Shown piece by piece: positions 36,788 to 47,234 of a stretch of DNA of 64,000 nucleotides. Source of the DNA: Paenibacillus bovis (GTDB lineage: Bacteria; Bacillota; Bacilli; Paenibacillales; Paenibacillaceae); NCBI RefSeq assembly GCF_001421015.2, contig NZ_CP013023.1, forward strand, positions 4,829,001 through 4,893,000, written 5' to 3'. Within the stretch, counting starts at the first letter, position 1. Every line of letters begins with the position of its first letter. A program made the translations under genes and the position numbers. The notes under the pieces were generated by a model that saw nothing but the letters and a program-made list of their open reading frames with translations, ran no database searches and was not told the origin of the DNA.

Positions 36788-38134
36788 TCAGCCGATCATA
36801 ATTTTGCCTTCGGCATACCGGAAAGGCTCTTTCTCCTGCTTTGGTGCCAGTGCATAAGCCAGCGTAATCAGTCCAACCCGTCCGGCAAACATCAGCAGAC
36901 AGATGAGCAGCTTGCCGATCACCGTCAGATGTGGAGTCAAGCCAAGCGACAGACCCACTGTACCAAAAGCGGATGTCGCTTCGAATAAAACGGTCAGGAA
37001 ATCGGTCGATTCTGTCATACTGAGAATCATCGTCGCCGTGATCACCAGTACCAGGGCAAAAACAACAATCGTCAGCGCTTTGAAAATACGTTCCTGTCCC
37101 AGCCGAAAGCGGAACAGCACTACATCTTTGCGTCCACGCAGCATAGCAAGCACTGCACCGAACATCAGCAGAATGGTCGTTGTTTTGACACCGCCGGCTG
37201 TAGAGCCTGGCGAACCGCCAATGAACATGAATATAATCGTCAGCAGTAGTGTCGCCTGCCGCAGCTGGGTCAGATCTACCGTATTGGCTCCGGCTGTACG
37301 GGTCGTGGTGGAATGAAACAAAGAAGCCCAGAACTTGCCGCCCCAGCTTAATTTGCCAAGTGTGCCCGGATTGGTAAATTCAAACACCAACACCAGCACA
37401 AAGCCGGCTGCCAGCAAAATGCCGGTCATCAGCAAAACAGATTTGGTATGCAGGGACAGTCGACGATTTTTGCGAAATTCGATCAGATCGGACAAAACCA
37501 CAAAGCCCAGACCGCCCAGCACAATCAGTAAAATAGCCACCAGGTTCATCACCGGATCCGCTACATATCCGGTCAGACTCCGGTATTCACCAAACAGGTC
37601 AAACCCTGCATTATTGAACAGCGATACCGCATGGAAAATGCCGAAAAATACAGCCTGGCCGGGAGGATGATCCATCATTAGTCGCAGACTGAACACAATC
37701 GCGCCAACCAGCTCAATCGCAAAAGAATAGTACAGTACTTTTTTGATCAGGCGTACGATGCCTTCCATATCCCCCTGGTTCATGGATTCCTGCAGGATCA
37801 GACGCTCCCGGAGTGAAATCCTGCGGCGGAAGACCAGTGCGATCAGCGTCGCCATCGTCATGAATCCGAGACCACCGATCTGGATCAGGCACATAATAAC
37901 GGTTTGGCCAAAAGGAGTAAAAAAGGTTCCTGTATCTACAACAACCAGTCCGGTTACACAGGTTGCCGAGGTCGCAGTAAAAAAGGCATTAAGAAAGCTT
38001 AGCCCTTCCCCACTCTGATGCGACTGGGGCAGCATCAGCAAAAAGCTGCCCAGCAAAATGATAACAGCATATCCCAGCGCCAGAATACGCGGCGGCGTCC
38101 ATACCCTGCTGTTTCCTTTTAATTTCAAATTCAT
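36788..38134 (-). CDS. ktrB: TrkH/KtrB-family potassium uptake channel subunit
   Basis: A 448-residue membrane protein with four M1-P-M2-type repeats. The pore-loop glycine segments are visible, for example TSATCVTGL, NNAGFDLFG, GGSPGSTAGGVKT and SAFGTVGLSLG. It forms the ion-conducting dimer of a Ktr system gated by a cytoplasmic KtrA/KtrC RCK ring, whose gene is not in this window. The start at 38134 has AAGGTGA just upstream; an ATG ten codons earlier has none. KtrB versus KtrD cannot be separated by eye. Confidence 0.87.
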   Translation of the reverse strand: MNLKLKGNSRVWTPPRILALGYAVIILLGSFLLMLPQSHQSGEGLSFLNAFFTATSATCVTGLVVVDTGTFFTPFGQTVIMCLIQIGGLGFMTMATLIALVFRRRISLRERLILQESMNQGDMEGIVRLIKKVLYYSFAIELVGAIVFSLRLMMDHPPGQAVFFGIFHAVSLFNNAGFDLFGEYRSLTGYVADPVMNLVAILLIVLGGLGFVVLSDLIEFRKNRRLSLHTKSVLLMTGILLAAGFVLVLVFEFTNPGTLGKLSWGGKFWASLFHSTTTRTAGANTVDLTQLRQATLLLTIIFMFIGGSPGSTAGGVKTTTILLMFGAVLAMLRGRKDVVLFRFRLGQERIFKALTIVVFALVLVITATMILSMTESTDFLTVLFEATSAFGTVGLSLGLTPHLTVIGKLLICLLMFAGRVGLITLAYALAPKQEKEPFRYAEGKIMIG

Positions 38135-38443
38135 TTTCACCTTATGTACACCTCTGTCTGTCATATTATTAATATAGTAAGTACAGCCAGCAGCTATGGT
38201 ATATTCAGATATCCCGCTTCCTTATATTCTATACCTGTGCTGCTGTATTTTTAAGCAGATGCTTATCGATTATAATCCTTGTTCTGCCGGACTACCAAGC
38301 TATTTTGCAATAGTTTACAGATTACGCTAAACTTGCATTATCTGCGCCTTTTGTCACGTTGCACCCGAATCATTTCTTTTCTAAAAGACGTATAGGCTGG
38401 TATGCGAACGGACAAACTACATGTTTACACCAAGGAGGAACTT
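38135..38443. other. Divergent region between ktrB and the CPBP protease locus
   Basis: This 309-bp region has no gene. A rightward TTGCAA-17-TAAACT pair (38305-38333) could drive the protease locus. No riboswitch such as a c-di-AMP (ydaO) element was recognised before ktrB. Confidence 0.35.
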
Positions 38444-40581
38444 ATGAACCCAACAGGCAAGCCTGTACAGCTCAAACCCAATTACAAGATACTGAGTATT
38501 CTGGCAGTCATCGCCCTGGTTATCTTTTTATTTACCCAGGTGATTCCGCTGACCGCTTCGGAGACGCTCGAAGTGGATCAGACCAATGTAATCAGTCAGG
38601 AAAAGGCAATAGCCAGTGCCGATGCTTTCAAAAACAATCTGCCGCTGACACCTGAAATGATCAGCCAGCTGCACTCCCCCCAGCCAGCTACCATACCGAT
38701 TCCGAACTGAGCGGATATGTAGCCAAAGAAAAACTGAGTCAGCAGTACAGCAAACAACTGGAAAAGATCGCTCCCTATGATGTATTTCGCGTACACTACA
38801 AAGCCGGCGGCTATCTCTCTTCCGTAGACATTGATGTACATATGAATACCGGAAAAGTAGTCGCTTTTCTCATCAAAACCGATTCGAATACACCGATGGA
38901 TAACAGTAATCCATTGTCTCCGAAACCGTCTTCTGTTAATGAAGGCAATATGACGCTGACCCAGAAAGTGGAACAGGCTCGCCCTGTGCTGAAGACAATG
39001 GGCTATGATCCCGCTTCCCTGGAACTGCAGACCGATGGAGGTTATGGACTCGATTATACACTGCGTGATGGCGGCAAGCTCGGTGAAGCCCAGCTGCATC
39101 TCAAGTTTACTTTTGAGGAGGGCGAACTGCTCTCATTCCAGCCGGTGCTAACACCACCTGCCTCCTATACCCAGTATATCGAAAAACAGACTACCCTCGC
39201 CTACTGGCTGACCTTTGCAGGGTATGGGCTGTTTACGCTGGTACTCGGAGTACTGGCAATCGTCTTTGCTTCATTGAAGCGCAAGCATACTTCTTTTAAA
39301 AGAGGAATTGTATTATCGCTGATCTACTGTGCCGTATCCGTGATCAGTGTCGTCAATATGTGGCCTTATTTTGAAGCCAGCTTTGGCAGTCAGGATTATG
39401 GTATGTTCATGACGCTGTTCCTGGTCGGCTTGCAGCTGATCCTGAACGTGCTGATGGCCGTGCTGCTCTACTTCTCCCTTGTCGGCGGCGATGGCCTCTG
39501 GCGGGAACGTGGCATGAATATGTGGCCGCGCTCCAAAGAAAAGGGCTATGGCAAATATGTACTGCATAGCGCGGCACTCGGTTATCTGTTCGCTATTATT
39601 CTGCTGGGTGTGCAATCGATTATCTATCTGGTACTGGAAAATGCACTTGGTGTGTTCTCTTCCAGCGATGATTCCAGCTCCCCTTATAATATGGCGATAC
39701 CGGCTCTGCTGCCACTGCTCGCCTGGATGGCCGGCATTGGCGAAGAAGGAGTATACCGACTGTTCGGGATTGGTATGCTGAAAAAGCTGCTGCGCAATAC
39801 CTTTGTCGCTTCTATTATTACTTCGATTATCTGGGCACTCGGTCATACGCTGTATCCGATCTATCCGGTCTACTCCCGTCCGGTAGAGCTGCTGATTATC
39901 GGACTGCTGTTCAGTCTGGTATTCCTGCGTTACGGCTTTATCGCTGTCGTATTTGCCCATGTAATGTTCGATACCATTCTAATGTCGTTCAGTCTGATGA
40001 CGGTTGGCGGAGCAGGTAATATTGCGCTTGGTATTTTCTATATTATTATGCCGGGTATTATCGCCTACATTATCTACCTGTTCACCCGCAACAAAGGGGT
40101 AGACAACGCGTATCCACCGTATACGCCGCCGCAGCCAGGAATGCCGGTCTACGCACCGACAGGCCAGCCGGATCTTGGACAGCCGCCGCATTCCTACTAT
40201 AATCCCGGTGCGCCAGCGCATCATCATGGCCAGGGACTGCCCAATGATCCCAGCCGGTTCCATCAATATCAGGAACCACAAGCACCTGCTGCACCGGTAC
40301 AGCCACCTGTTCAACCGAATAAAAACCAGGACCAGCAGCACCGTCCGGATCATTCCTTAGAAGATCCCGGCCAGCTATCTTTTACCGGTGAACAGCAGCT
40401 GAAGTCGCCGGATCAGCAGCCTCCAGATCATTCGCAGAATGTGAATCTAACCAAGCAGCCGGATCCTTCTGCTGCGCCACCGCAATCATCGATAGAACCG
40501 ATGAAGCGGGATACTGAGCAACCTTCTACTTCTACGGATTCGCTGCCATCACATGATGACGATACAGACAAATCCAGATAG
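38444..40581 (+). pseudogene. CPBP-family intramembrane protease, frameshifted at a C6 tract
   Basis: Two overlapping frames form one gene. The first starts at 38444 (AAGGAGG 6 nt upstream), has a membrane segment (YKILSILAVIALVIFLF), and stops at 38710. The second frame is open from about 38683 to 40581 and has no ribosome site of its own. The frames join at CCCCCC, 38676-38681: one extra C gives a continuous 712-residue protein. It would have an N-terminal membrane anchor, an extracytoplasmic region (~40-245), a polytopic CPBP domain with EEGVYR (E-E-x3-R), ALGH and AHVMFD, and a Pro/Gln-rich tail of ~170 residues. It could be a real mutation, phase variation, -1 ribosomal slippage or a sequencing error. 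CPBP proteins process prenylated or bacteriocin-like substrates or act as scaffolds. Confidence 0.75.
38676..38681 (+). repeat. C6 homopolymer at the frameshift site
   Basis: Six consecutive C residues lie exactly where the CPBP reading frame breaks. Addition of one C restores the frame. Confidence 0.8.
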
Positions 40582-40740
40582 TAAGGCTGCAGTTTACCGA
40601 GCAACAACTGTATCCAATGTATTCAGCCTGTATAGGCACAGCTATTAGATATAAAATGGAGCGAACGCACCAGAGAGCCAACGTTTTATCAGGCAATATC
40701 ATAGCTGCAGGATGGGTTGAATTACGACAATACTGAACCA

Positions 40741-40777
40741 AAAAAGAAGAGTAGCCATAATGGCTACTCTTCTTTTA
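40741..40777. terminator. Bidirectional terminator between the CPBP locus and uvrC
   Basis: A perfect 16-bp stem (40742-40757 with 40761-40776) has a TAA loop and A/T ends. The uvrC stop codon lies inside the stem. Confidence 0.92.
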
Positions 40778-42830
40778 ATGCATCCAGTATTTGACGGGCG
40801 AGCTTGTCGCCGATCGAAAGAGGCCGAAAATCTTCGACACTGGCTTCTCTTATTTTTTTGACGGAACCGAAATGCTTGATCAGCAGCTTGCGCCGCTTTT
40901 CCCCGATACCCGGGATACTGTCCAGCTGGGACACGATCATCGACTTGCCGCGCTGCTCCCGGTGGAACGTAATCGCAAATCGGTGAACCTCGTCTTGAAT
41001 CCGCTGCAGCAGGTAAAATTCCTGGCTATCACGAGCGAGCTTGACCGGTTCGGCTGGATCGCCCACCATCAGCTGGGCTGTCCGGTGCTTCGCATCCTTG
41101 ACCAGTCCGCAGACCGGAATAAACAATCCCAGTTCGTTTTCCAGTACATCGGTAGCTGCGGAGATCTGGCCTTTCCCGCCATCGACTACAATCAGGTCCG
41201 GCATCTCCAGATTCTCTTTGAGCACACGCTCATAGCGACGACGGATAACTTCACGCATCGTACCGTAATCATCCGCACCTTCAACCGTACGGATTTTGTA
41301 TTTGCGATATTCCTTTCGGGCAGGCTTGCCGTCGATAAACACGACCATCGCCGATACCGGATCAGAACCCTGAATATTCGAGTTATCAAAGGCTTCGACA
41401 CGGTGCAGATTGTTCAGCCCGATCGCCTGTCCCAGATTCTCGGCTGCTTTGGAGGTACGTTCTTCGTCACGCTCGATCAGACGGAACTTCTCATCCAGCG
41501 AGACTCTGGCATTATCCTGTGCCATCGTGATCATCTGACGCTTCAGACCACGGCGTGGAATCAGTACTTTGATACCGAGCCACTGCTGCAGCATCTGGGC
41601 ACTGCTTGGCGCATCCAGCTGGTCTCCTCCGGCAGCTTTGACACTTTCCGGATCACTTTGATTTTTATCAGAATCGGCAGAACCCGATGCTGCTGCTTCC
41701 GATTGGGCAGACTCTACAGCATATTGTTCGCCAGTCTCGGCTACGCGATCAGCCAGATCATTCATACCTGTCGATCCGTCTCCATCATTCGTATTCAGAC
41801 CTTCCTGTTCCGCCGCATCCAGTGCCTTGTCGTTGGCACTTTGCAGATCGACAGAAGCTTCCATAGCCGGCAGCAGAATTTCCTGCGGCATCGCCGGGTT
41901 GTCACTGTAATACTGGGTCACATAGGACATAAAGTCGTTATAAGGCTCCCCGTAAAAAGGAAATACCGACGCATGGCGTTCAATCATTTTACCCTGACGC
42001 ACATACAGGATCTGTACACACATCCAGCCCTTGTCGACCGAGAAACCGAAAATATCGCGGTCCCGCGCATCCGCCATCGTGATTTTCTGTTTTTCCATCA
42101 GTGCATCGATATTACGGATCTGGTCACGCAGTTCCTTGGCTCGTTCGAAATACAGATCTTCCGCCGCTTCTTCCATTTTGCGCTGTAGATCCTTTTTAAT
42201 CTCTTCATGTCCTCCGCTCAGGAAACGAGTGATCTCCTGACGGATCTCGTCATAGGATTTTTCCGGTACTTCATATTCACATGGTGCCAGACACTGGCCC
42301 ATATGATAATACAGGCACACTTCCTTGGGCATGACTTTGCATTTGCGCAGCGGATACATACGATCCAGCAGCTTTTTGGTCTGCTGGGCAGCAAATGCAT
42401 TGGGATAGGGGCCAAAATATTTGGCTTTATCTTTGAGCACACGCCGGGTCACTTCCAGACGCGGATGCTCTTCATTGGTAATTTTGATATACGGAAAAGT
42501 CTTGTCATCCTTCAGCAGTACGTTATATTTGGGCTGATGGGTTTTGATCAGGTTACACTCCAGAATGAGTGCTTCCATATTACTGCCGGTTACAATATAT
42601 TCAAAATCGCGGATATCTGCGACCAGACGCTGGGTTTTGCCATCATGACTGCCTGTAAAGTAAGACCGGACACGGTTTTTGAGCACTTTGGCTTTACCGA
42701 CATAAATGATCGTGCCTTCCCGGTTCTTCATCAAATAACAGCCCGGCAAATCGGGCAGCAAAGCAAGCTTGTGACGAATATTCTCGATTGCCTGCTCCTG
42801 CTCGCGAATCGTTTCCAAATGTGAATCCAT
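40764..42830 (-). CDS. uvrC: Excinuclease ABC subunit C
   Basis: A 688-residue UvrC, the dual-incision nuclease of nucleotide excision repair. The GIY-YIG domain is at ~28-60 (GCYLMKN...[14 protein letters not shown]). The UvrB-binding UVR motif is at ~205-240. The RNase H-like C-terminal nuclease begins near 435, and a tandem HhH ends the protein ([18 protein letters not shown]). It is longer than the usual ~590-620 residues. An acidic, Ala/Ser/Asp-rich low-complexity insert lies at ~325-405. AAGGAGA precedes the ATG. Confidence 0.96.
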   Translation of the reverse strand: MDSHLETIREQEQAIENIRHKLALLPDLPGCYLMKNREGTIIYVGKAKVLKNRVRSYFTGSHDGKTQRLVADIRDFEYIVTGSNMEALILECNLIKTHQPKYNVLLKDDKTFPYIKITNEEHPRLEVTRRVLKDKAKYFGPYPNAFAAQQTKKLLDRMYPLRKCKVMPKEVCLYYHMGQCLAPCEYEVPEKSYDEIRQEITRFLSGGHEEIKKDLQRKMEEAAEDLYFERAKELRDQIRNIDALMEKQKITMADARDRDIFGFSVDKGWMCVQILYVRQGKMIERHASVFPFYGEPYNDFMSYVTQYYSDNPAMPQEILLPAMEASVDLQSANDKALDAAEQEGLNTNDGDGSTGMNDLADRVAETGEQYAVESAQSEAAASGSADSDKNQSDPESVKAAGGDQLDAPSSAQMLQQWLGIKVLIPRRGLKRQMITMAQDNARVSLDEKFRLIERDEERTSKAAENLGQAIGLNNLHRVEAFDNSNIQGSDPVSAMVVFIDGKPARKEYRKYKIRTVEGADDYGTMREVIRRRYERVLKENLEMPDLIVVDGGKGQISAATDVLENELGLFIPVCGLVKDAKHRTAQLMVGDPAEPVKLARDSQEFYLLQRIQDEVHRFAITFHREQRGKSMIVSQLDSIPGIGEKRRKLLIKHFGSVKKIREASVEDFRPLSIGDKLARQILDALKEE

Positions 42831-43031
42831 AGACTTCTCCTTCCTGTCTTTCCTGCTGAATATTGCTATAACTGGGTGTCTATATAAGCTCTGAGTGTCT
42901 GCCTGATTCTTGTCTGAAATGCACGTCTATAGGTGTAGCTGCAAGGTAAAAGGTAGTTGCTGATATATAGCAAGCGTTGGTATATATCAAGCGCTGGTAT
43001 AGCGCATCTGCCGCTGCAGTTCTTCCGCTGC

Positions 43032-43140
43032 GGAAAAGGATTGGACCATGTCCTCCGGTTAAGCCTGGAGATCCTGAATCGTTAATTGGAAAAGAGGATC
43101 TCCAGGCTTAAATGTCGTCCTTTGGTCCAATTCCTTTTCC
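43032..43140. repeat. Long imperfect inverted repeat (~47-bp arms)
   Basis: The left arm carries GGAAAAGGATTGGACCA and, further in, TTAAGCCTGGAGATCCT. The right arm carries AGGATCTCCAGGCTTAA and then TGGTCCAATTCCTTTTCC. The arms match except for a ~10-nt internal loop and a one-base bulge, around a ~19-nt apex. It has no terminal U-run, so it is not a simple terminator. It could be a non-coding RNA, a MITE-like element or an mRNA processing site. Confidence 0.75.
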
Positions 43141-43628
43141 TTCGCTCTGTGCTTGTTGCTTGTATCGATATCGCTTTTCTATTGTTAGGCGGGCTGGAAA
43201 TAGAACTTATGCGATACAGAATCAGTATGGAATATGGGCAGACGGTATAATATACTGTATTACCCCTAGAGAGGGGATTTGTATAGGGGTTGGTGATTAT
43301 ATTGCTTTGGTTTGGATGTGCTTGGGAACTGGGTTGGATATATGTCGTATGCCGAATTGTATACTGGTATGAATAAGCTGCTTATTTTCTTGATAAGACG
43401 CTGTGTTTTGGGCTGTATTCTGTTTATAGCCTTTTTTTATTATAGCAGTTCTAATTGGGGATCGGGTAGTGTTAGGGCAACATATGTTCTATATGAAGTC
43501 ATGAAATATAAAGTATGATGATGAAAATAGAAGTAAAAATGGCAGAGACAGGATAGGTTGCAGCGTAATACGTAGTAACTGGAGCGTGATCATGGACTTA
43601 AACAGACTACATAGCAAATAGACGACAG

Positions 43629-43656
43629 AAAAAACCCCCGGCAAATACCGAGGGTT
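43629..43656 (-). terminator. Terminator of trxA
   Basis: AACCCTCGG pairs with CCGGGGGTT (one mismatch) and is followed by TTTTTTC on the minus strand. Confidence 0.85.
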
Positions 43657-43725
43657 GGTGCAGTAGAGACGATTTAATCCAACAGGATCAGCTGTCTTAT
43701 ACTGCTATAATTGGGTCCAGACAAA

Positions 43726-44043
43726 TTATTGATGTTTTGCCAGGATAGATTTCAGGGAATCTTTGGAGTTCAGGCCTACTACTTTATCTACTGGTTGACC
43801 GTCTTTGAAGAAGATCATTGTAGGGATACTCATTACGCCGAAACGGGAAGCTGTTTCAGGGTTTTCATCTACATTGACTTTAGCGATTTTCACGCTGTCG
43901 CCTACTTCAGTTGCCAGCTCGTCCAGGATTGGAGCAAGCATTTTACAAGGACCGCACCATGGTGCCCAGAAGTCTACCAATACTGTGCCTTGTCCTTCTA
44001 CTTCATTTGTAAAGGATTGATCAGATACATTAACGATTGCCAT
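43726..44043 (-). CDS. trxA: Thioredoxin
   Basis: A 105-residue thioredoxin with the active site WCGPC at 29-33, cis-proline region MSIPT, and length typical of TrxA. It is the cytoplasmic disulfide reductant for ribonucleotide reductase and peroxiredoxins. AAGGAGG lies about 9 nt upstream. A TTTCGG-17-TATAAT pair upstream is a weak promoter candidate. It has its own terminator, so it is probably monocistronic. Confidence 0.96.
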   Translation of the reverse strand: MAIVNVSDQSFTNEVEGQGTVLVDFWAPWCGPCKMLAPILDELATEVGDSVKIAKVNVDENPETASRFGVMSIPTMIFFKDGQPVDKVVGLNSKDSLKSILAKHQ

Positions 44044-44223
44044 GGAAATTTCCTCCTTGAATACCTTTATTTGAATTATTCATTATTTAAACAACTATAG
44101 AATCTATTACACCCCTATTATAACACAGGAATGTGGATTCCGAAACAGATAATACGAATTTATTATACTTATCTATATTTTAGTAACTATTATACTTTTA
44201 ATTACTAATATCTTTGTAAATCG

Positions 44224-45189
44224 TTATTGTTCACCTGGCATATCGCCTCTTTTGTTCTCTCCGCTCACACTGATTACATCCACGAATGGAGCAATCCGGT
44301 TCATCAGGCGCTCGCCTTTGTAACGTTCTTCGCCATCCTTATTCGTAAAACTGAGATGCTGCAGCAGCGCCTCCAGTGAATAATTGGAAGTATAAAAGGT
44401 AGGCTTGCGTTCCATCCGGTAATTCAGAATAGCTCCCAGCACATGATCACGTACCCATGGGTTCAGATTCTCTGCACCTATATCATCAAAGATCAGCAGA
44501 TCCGTATTTTTCATAATCTCGATGGTTTCTTTCATCCGGTTATTATCCTGGAACATCGACTTGAGATCTTCCACAAATTCCGGCATATATACAATCACGC
44601 CGGTATAGCCGGCTTTGGCCAATTCATGCAGCATATAAGACATCAGAAACGTTTTGCCGGTACCAAAATGTCCGACCAGATACAGCCCTTTGGCAGGCAG
44701 TCCGTTTTGTTTCACTTCATTAATGTAACCAAAAATCTTTTTCACTGCCGGAACACGTTCGATATCCTTGGATACGATCTCCACAGCGTTATACCCTTCG
44801 TTAAGCGCGCGATCATCCACATAAAAGCTGTGAATTCGCTGTCTGACCTGCTGTTCATGCTGTCTGCTCAGCTGCTTCTGGCAAGGTGCCTTGCGCTCAT
44901 GCAGTCTGGCTCCTTCTTCGGATGACTGTACACTGAGCTTGGTATAATGTCCCTGAAAATCATTGGGACATTGGTCGAGTCCGGGACAATTATCGCAGTT
45001 ACGCTGATCCCCGACATACTGGTACAGCTTGCTAAGATTGGTCATCAGCTCTTGATCAGTTAGCTCCGGATGCTGGCTGCGAAGCTCCAGCACCAGCGGA
45101 TCCGTGAACAGCTGCGTGGCAATCTTGTTCGATTGTTCCCGAAAGCGCGTACTCTTCATCTGCCGCAGCAGATCACCGATGGATTCCAT
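44224..45189 (-). CDS. dnaI: Primosomal protein / helicase loader DnaI
   Basis: A 321-residue AAA+ protein. The N-terminal ~130 residues carry a Cys-rich zinc-binding region (CDNCPGLDQC and a later Cys) as in B. subtilis DnaI. Walker A is GHFGTGKT and Walker B is LLIFDDIG. It loads the replicative helicase DnaC at origins and restart sites. It lies downstream of dnaB, the same order as in B. subtilis. Confidence 0.95.
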   Translation of the reverse strand: MESIGDLLRQMKSTRFREQSNKIATQLFTDPLVLELRSQHPELTDQELMTNLSKLYQYVGDQRNCDNCPGLDQCPNDFQGHYTKLSVQSSEEGARLHERKAPCQKQLSRQHEQQVRQRIHSFYVDDRALNEGYNAVEIVSKDIERVPAVKKIFGYINEVKQNGLPAKGLYLVGHFGTGKTFLMSYMLHELAKAGYTGVIVYMPEFVEDLKSMFQDNNRMKETIEIMKNTDLLIFDDIGAENLNPWVRDHVLGAILNYRMERKPTFYTSNYSLEALLQHLSFTNKDGEERYKGERLMNRIAPFVDVISVSGENKRGDMPGEQ

Positions 45190-45345
45190 GGTGTGTAGCC
45201 CCTTCCCGTTTGTTCAACTCTTACTTATAGCTGTCTGCGATAACGAGGACAGCTGTATCTCCCGTATACCGCAAGTCCCTGTTATGCGGTGTGAAAGCTG
45301 AATGTATAACATTCTTTTGACCGGTAAATGCTGTTTGGCACTGCC

Positions 45346-46902
45346 TTATCCGCCGTTTTTGCCGGACTGCATCTGTTCAGCCATACGCAGAACTTCTGCC
45401 AGCTCCTCGTCGGATATGCTGGAGGATTTCCCCTGCGATCCTTCTACGATCGGAATCTCTGGTTTGGTACGCGCCGGTGTACGTCCGTAATTGCGTCCGG
45501 TACGCTTGGCTGCGCCTCCTGCAGATTCCTTGCCTTTCAGCTTGGCCTGGTCGCTGATCCGCAGATCCAGCTTGTTCTGCTCCCGTACATAACGAACAGC
45601 CTTTTCATACGTATTGACCTGCTGATTCAGCATATTCGTCACGATCCAGTCGACGAATTTGCTGCTCAGACGTTCGCCCGGCTGGGACATCTTGACGGCC
45701 AGCAAGTAATGAATCAGTACATTCATCACTTCTTCAGGCAGCTTATAATTAATATCGATATGCTCGAAAATATCATTAATACTGTTCGGCACACTGCCTG
45801 GATAGAACATTTCCAGCATCCGGGTATACGGCTGATTGCGCAGCATCATATTATACTGGTGAATATCGCATTTGCCGGTAAATTGTCTTGGTACCTCAAG
45901 GTAGTATTCCATTTCTACCGCATGTTCCACTGGCAAATCCTGCGGCTGCTCATCCGGTTCCTGATTTTGCTGACGCAGTGATACTACTTTGGCTTCGTGA
46001 ATCTGACGTTCTTCCATCCGCTTTTTGCCCTGACGGAACTGGAGGTTCGCCCGGCGCTGAATCTCTTCCTCGGCGAGCTCGCCCTCTGCGGTAAAGATAC
46101 CGTCCTCATCCAGCATCCGGCAGATATCCTGGATATCCAGCTTGTATTTATAGGCAATATAGCTGAGTACATTCATCTGCTCCGGCTGAAAGCGCAGCTT
46201 CTCCACAAACTGCCGATTCCGCGATCCACGCGGGAAATAACGAATAATATCCGCATAGTTGATCAGATCGTCCTCACTCAGCTTGGGCTGATTGCTGCGA
46301 GTCTGCGTACTCACCTCGGTCAGCGCCTGCTCCAGTTCATAATCGATCACATGCGTATTCAGCTCAAATATATCATAGAATGGCTGTGAAATATTTTCTT
46401 TCTGTACAGATGGACTGTCCCAGCCTTCCGGCTGCTTGCCGAAAAATTGCTCCCGCAAGGACAGCACAGCAAACTTGCCGATCTTGTCCCGCAGCAGCAG
46501 TGTCAGATGCTGTGTGCGGAAAAATTCACCCGGTGCCAGCGGCTGCTGCAGTTCATATTCATATATATAATCATCCTGATCCGGAAAATAGACCCGGCTC
46601 GTCTGGAGCAGACCTACGGCCTCCAGCAGGGATGCCTGTTCCATCAGCTGCTTGCGTCCACGCTCACCCGGTTCCAGACCCAGCGTGAGGAATAATCCCC
46701 GCTGCTGTTCGACCGGTGAGTAGCCCACCTGCTGTGCGTTCACATGATCACAGAGCAGACGGTACAGACTGATGGCGAACGCTCCGGTAAGCGGCTGGTA
46801 GACCAGGTTCAGCATCCGTTCGTCCAGGCTGCCCAGTCCAAATTCGCGGTATACGCAGTAACGGTGATTCTCTGTAAAATGAAGTAAATTCTTGATGCGC
46901 AT
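45346..46902 (-). CDS. dnaB: Replication initiation and membrane attachment protein DnaB (helicase co-loader)
   Basis: A 518-residue DnaB/DnaD-family protein (the B. subtilis-type DnaB, not the E. coli helicase). It contains two DnaD-like domains; the second (YPGSVPNSINDIFEHIDINYKLPEEVMNVLIHYLL) shows the family's YxxxIxxW-type helix region. The C-terminus is basic and disordered. With DnaD and DnaI it loads helicase at oriC. The start at 46902 has AAGGGGG upstream; an ATG nine codons earlier does not. Separated from dnaI by 156 nt. Confidence 0.93.
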   Translation of the reverse strand: MRIKNLLHFTENHRYCVYREFGLGSLDERMLNLVYQPLTGAFAISLYRLLCDHVNAQQVGYSPVEQQRGLFLTLGLEPGERGRKQLMEQASLLEAVGLLQTSRVYFPDQDDYIYEYELQQPLAPGEFFRTQHLTLLLRDKIGKFAVLSLREQFFGKQPEGWDSPSVQKENISQPFYDIFELNTHVIDYELEQALTEVSTQTRSNQPKLSEDDLINYADIIRYFPRGSRNRQFVEKLRFQPEQMNVLSYIAYKYKLDIQDICRMLDEDGIFTAEGELAEEEIQRRANLQFRQGKKRMEERQIHEAKVVSLRQQNQEPDEQPQDLPVEHAVEMEYYLEVPRQFTGKCDIHQYNMMLRNQPYTRMLEMFYPGSVPNSINDIFEHIDINYKLPEEVMNVLIHYLLAVKMSQPGERLSSKFVDWIVTNMLNQQVNTYEKAVRYVREQNKLDLRISDQAKLKGKESAGGAAKRTGRNYGRTPARTKPEIPIVEGSQGKSSSISDEELAEVLRMAEQMQSGKNGG

Positions 46903-47234
46903 ATTCCGCCCCCTTTCTGCTGCACCCATTTATACGGAATTCTATTCTACCACAAAACATTCACTTTCCACTCTGAAAATAAAGTGAAAATATGGGCGGA
47001 ATAACCACTGTGCTTCAACATAATCTATTGTTTGCGAGAATACACATCAATAGCGATTTTGAAGATGAAGCAACCATGAACAGACTGTGAAGTGAATTGC
47101 CCTGCCCATCCCGTTCGGTTACAATAATAGGGTCAGGTTTTGCAGACCAGGCGCAGCCATTTCAACCATGCGCCTTATTATATTCCCGGAACTACACGGT
47201 TGACCAACTTACACATACAGGAGTGATTTCTTTT
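46903..47234. promoter_or_regulatory. Divergent control region of dnaB and hemQ
   Basis: An inverted repeat TTCACTTT-N13-AAAGTGAA (46960-46988) lies on the dnaB side and may be an operator. On the hemQ side there is a promoter pair (separate entry). The hemQ leader contains a GGCGCA/TGCGCC hairpin (47150-47174). Confidence 0.4.
47097..47125 (+). promoter_or_regulatory. Candidate sigma-A promoter of hemQ
   Basis: TTGCCC and TACAAT are separated by exactly 17 nt. The predicted leader is about 100 nt. Confidence 0.55.

Larger units (their letters stand above)
42831..43725. other. Long intergenic region between uvrC and trxA
   Basis: About 895 bp without a convincing gene. It holds a TGATATATA/TATATATCA inverted repeat (42961-42989) that is also part of a degenerate ~19-bp direct repeat, the large inverted repeat at 43032-43140, and the trxA terminator at 43629-43656. 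Short open frames near 43312-43518 encode a possibly hydrophobic peptide but lack a ribosome site. Confidence 0.5.

Noticed and set aside
43312..43518. Possible small hydrophobic protein between uvrC and trxA
   Set aside because: It has a TTG start, no ribosome site, biased composition and no recognisable family.
45346..46902. Replicative DNA helicase (E. coli-type DnaB)
   Set aside because: There are no Walker motifs. The DnaD-like domains and adjacency to dnaI show it is the Gram-positive helicase co-loader.
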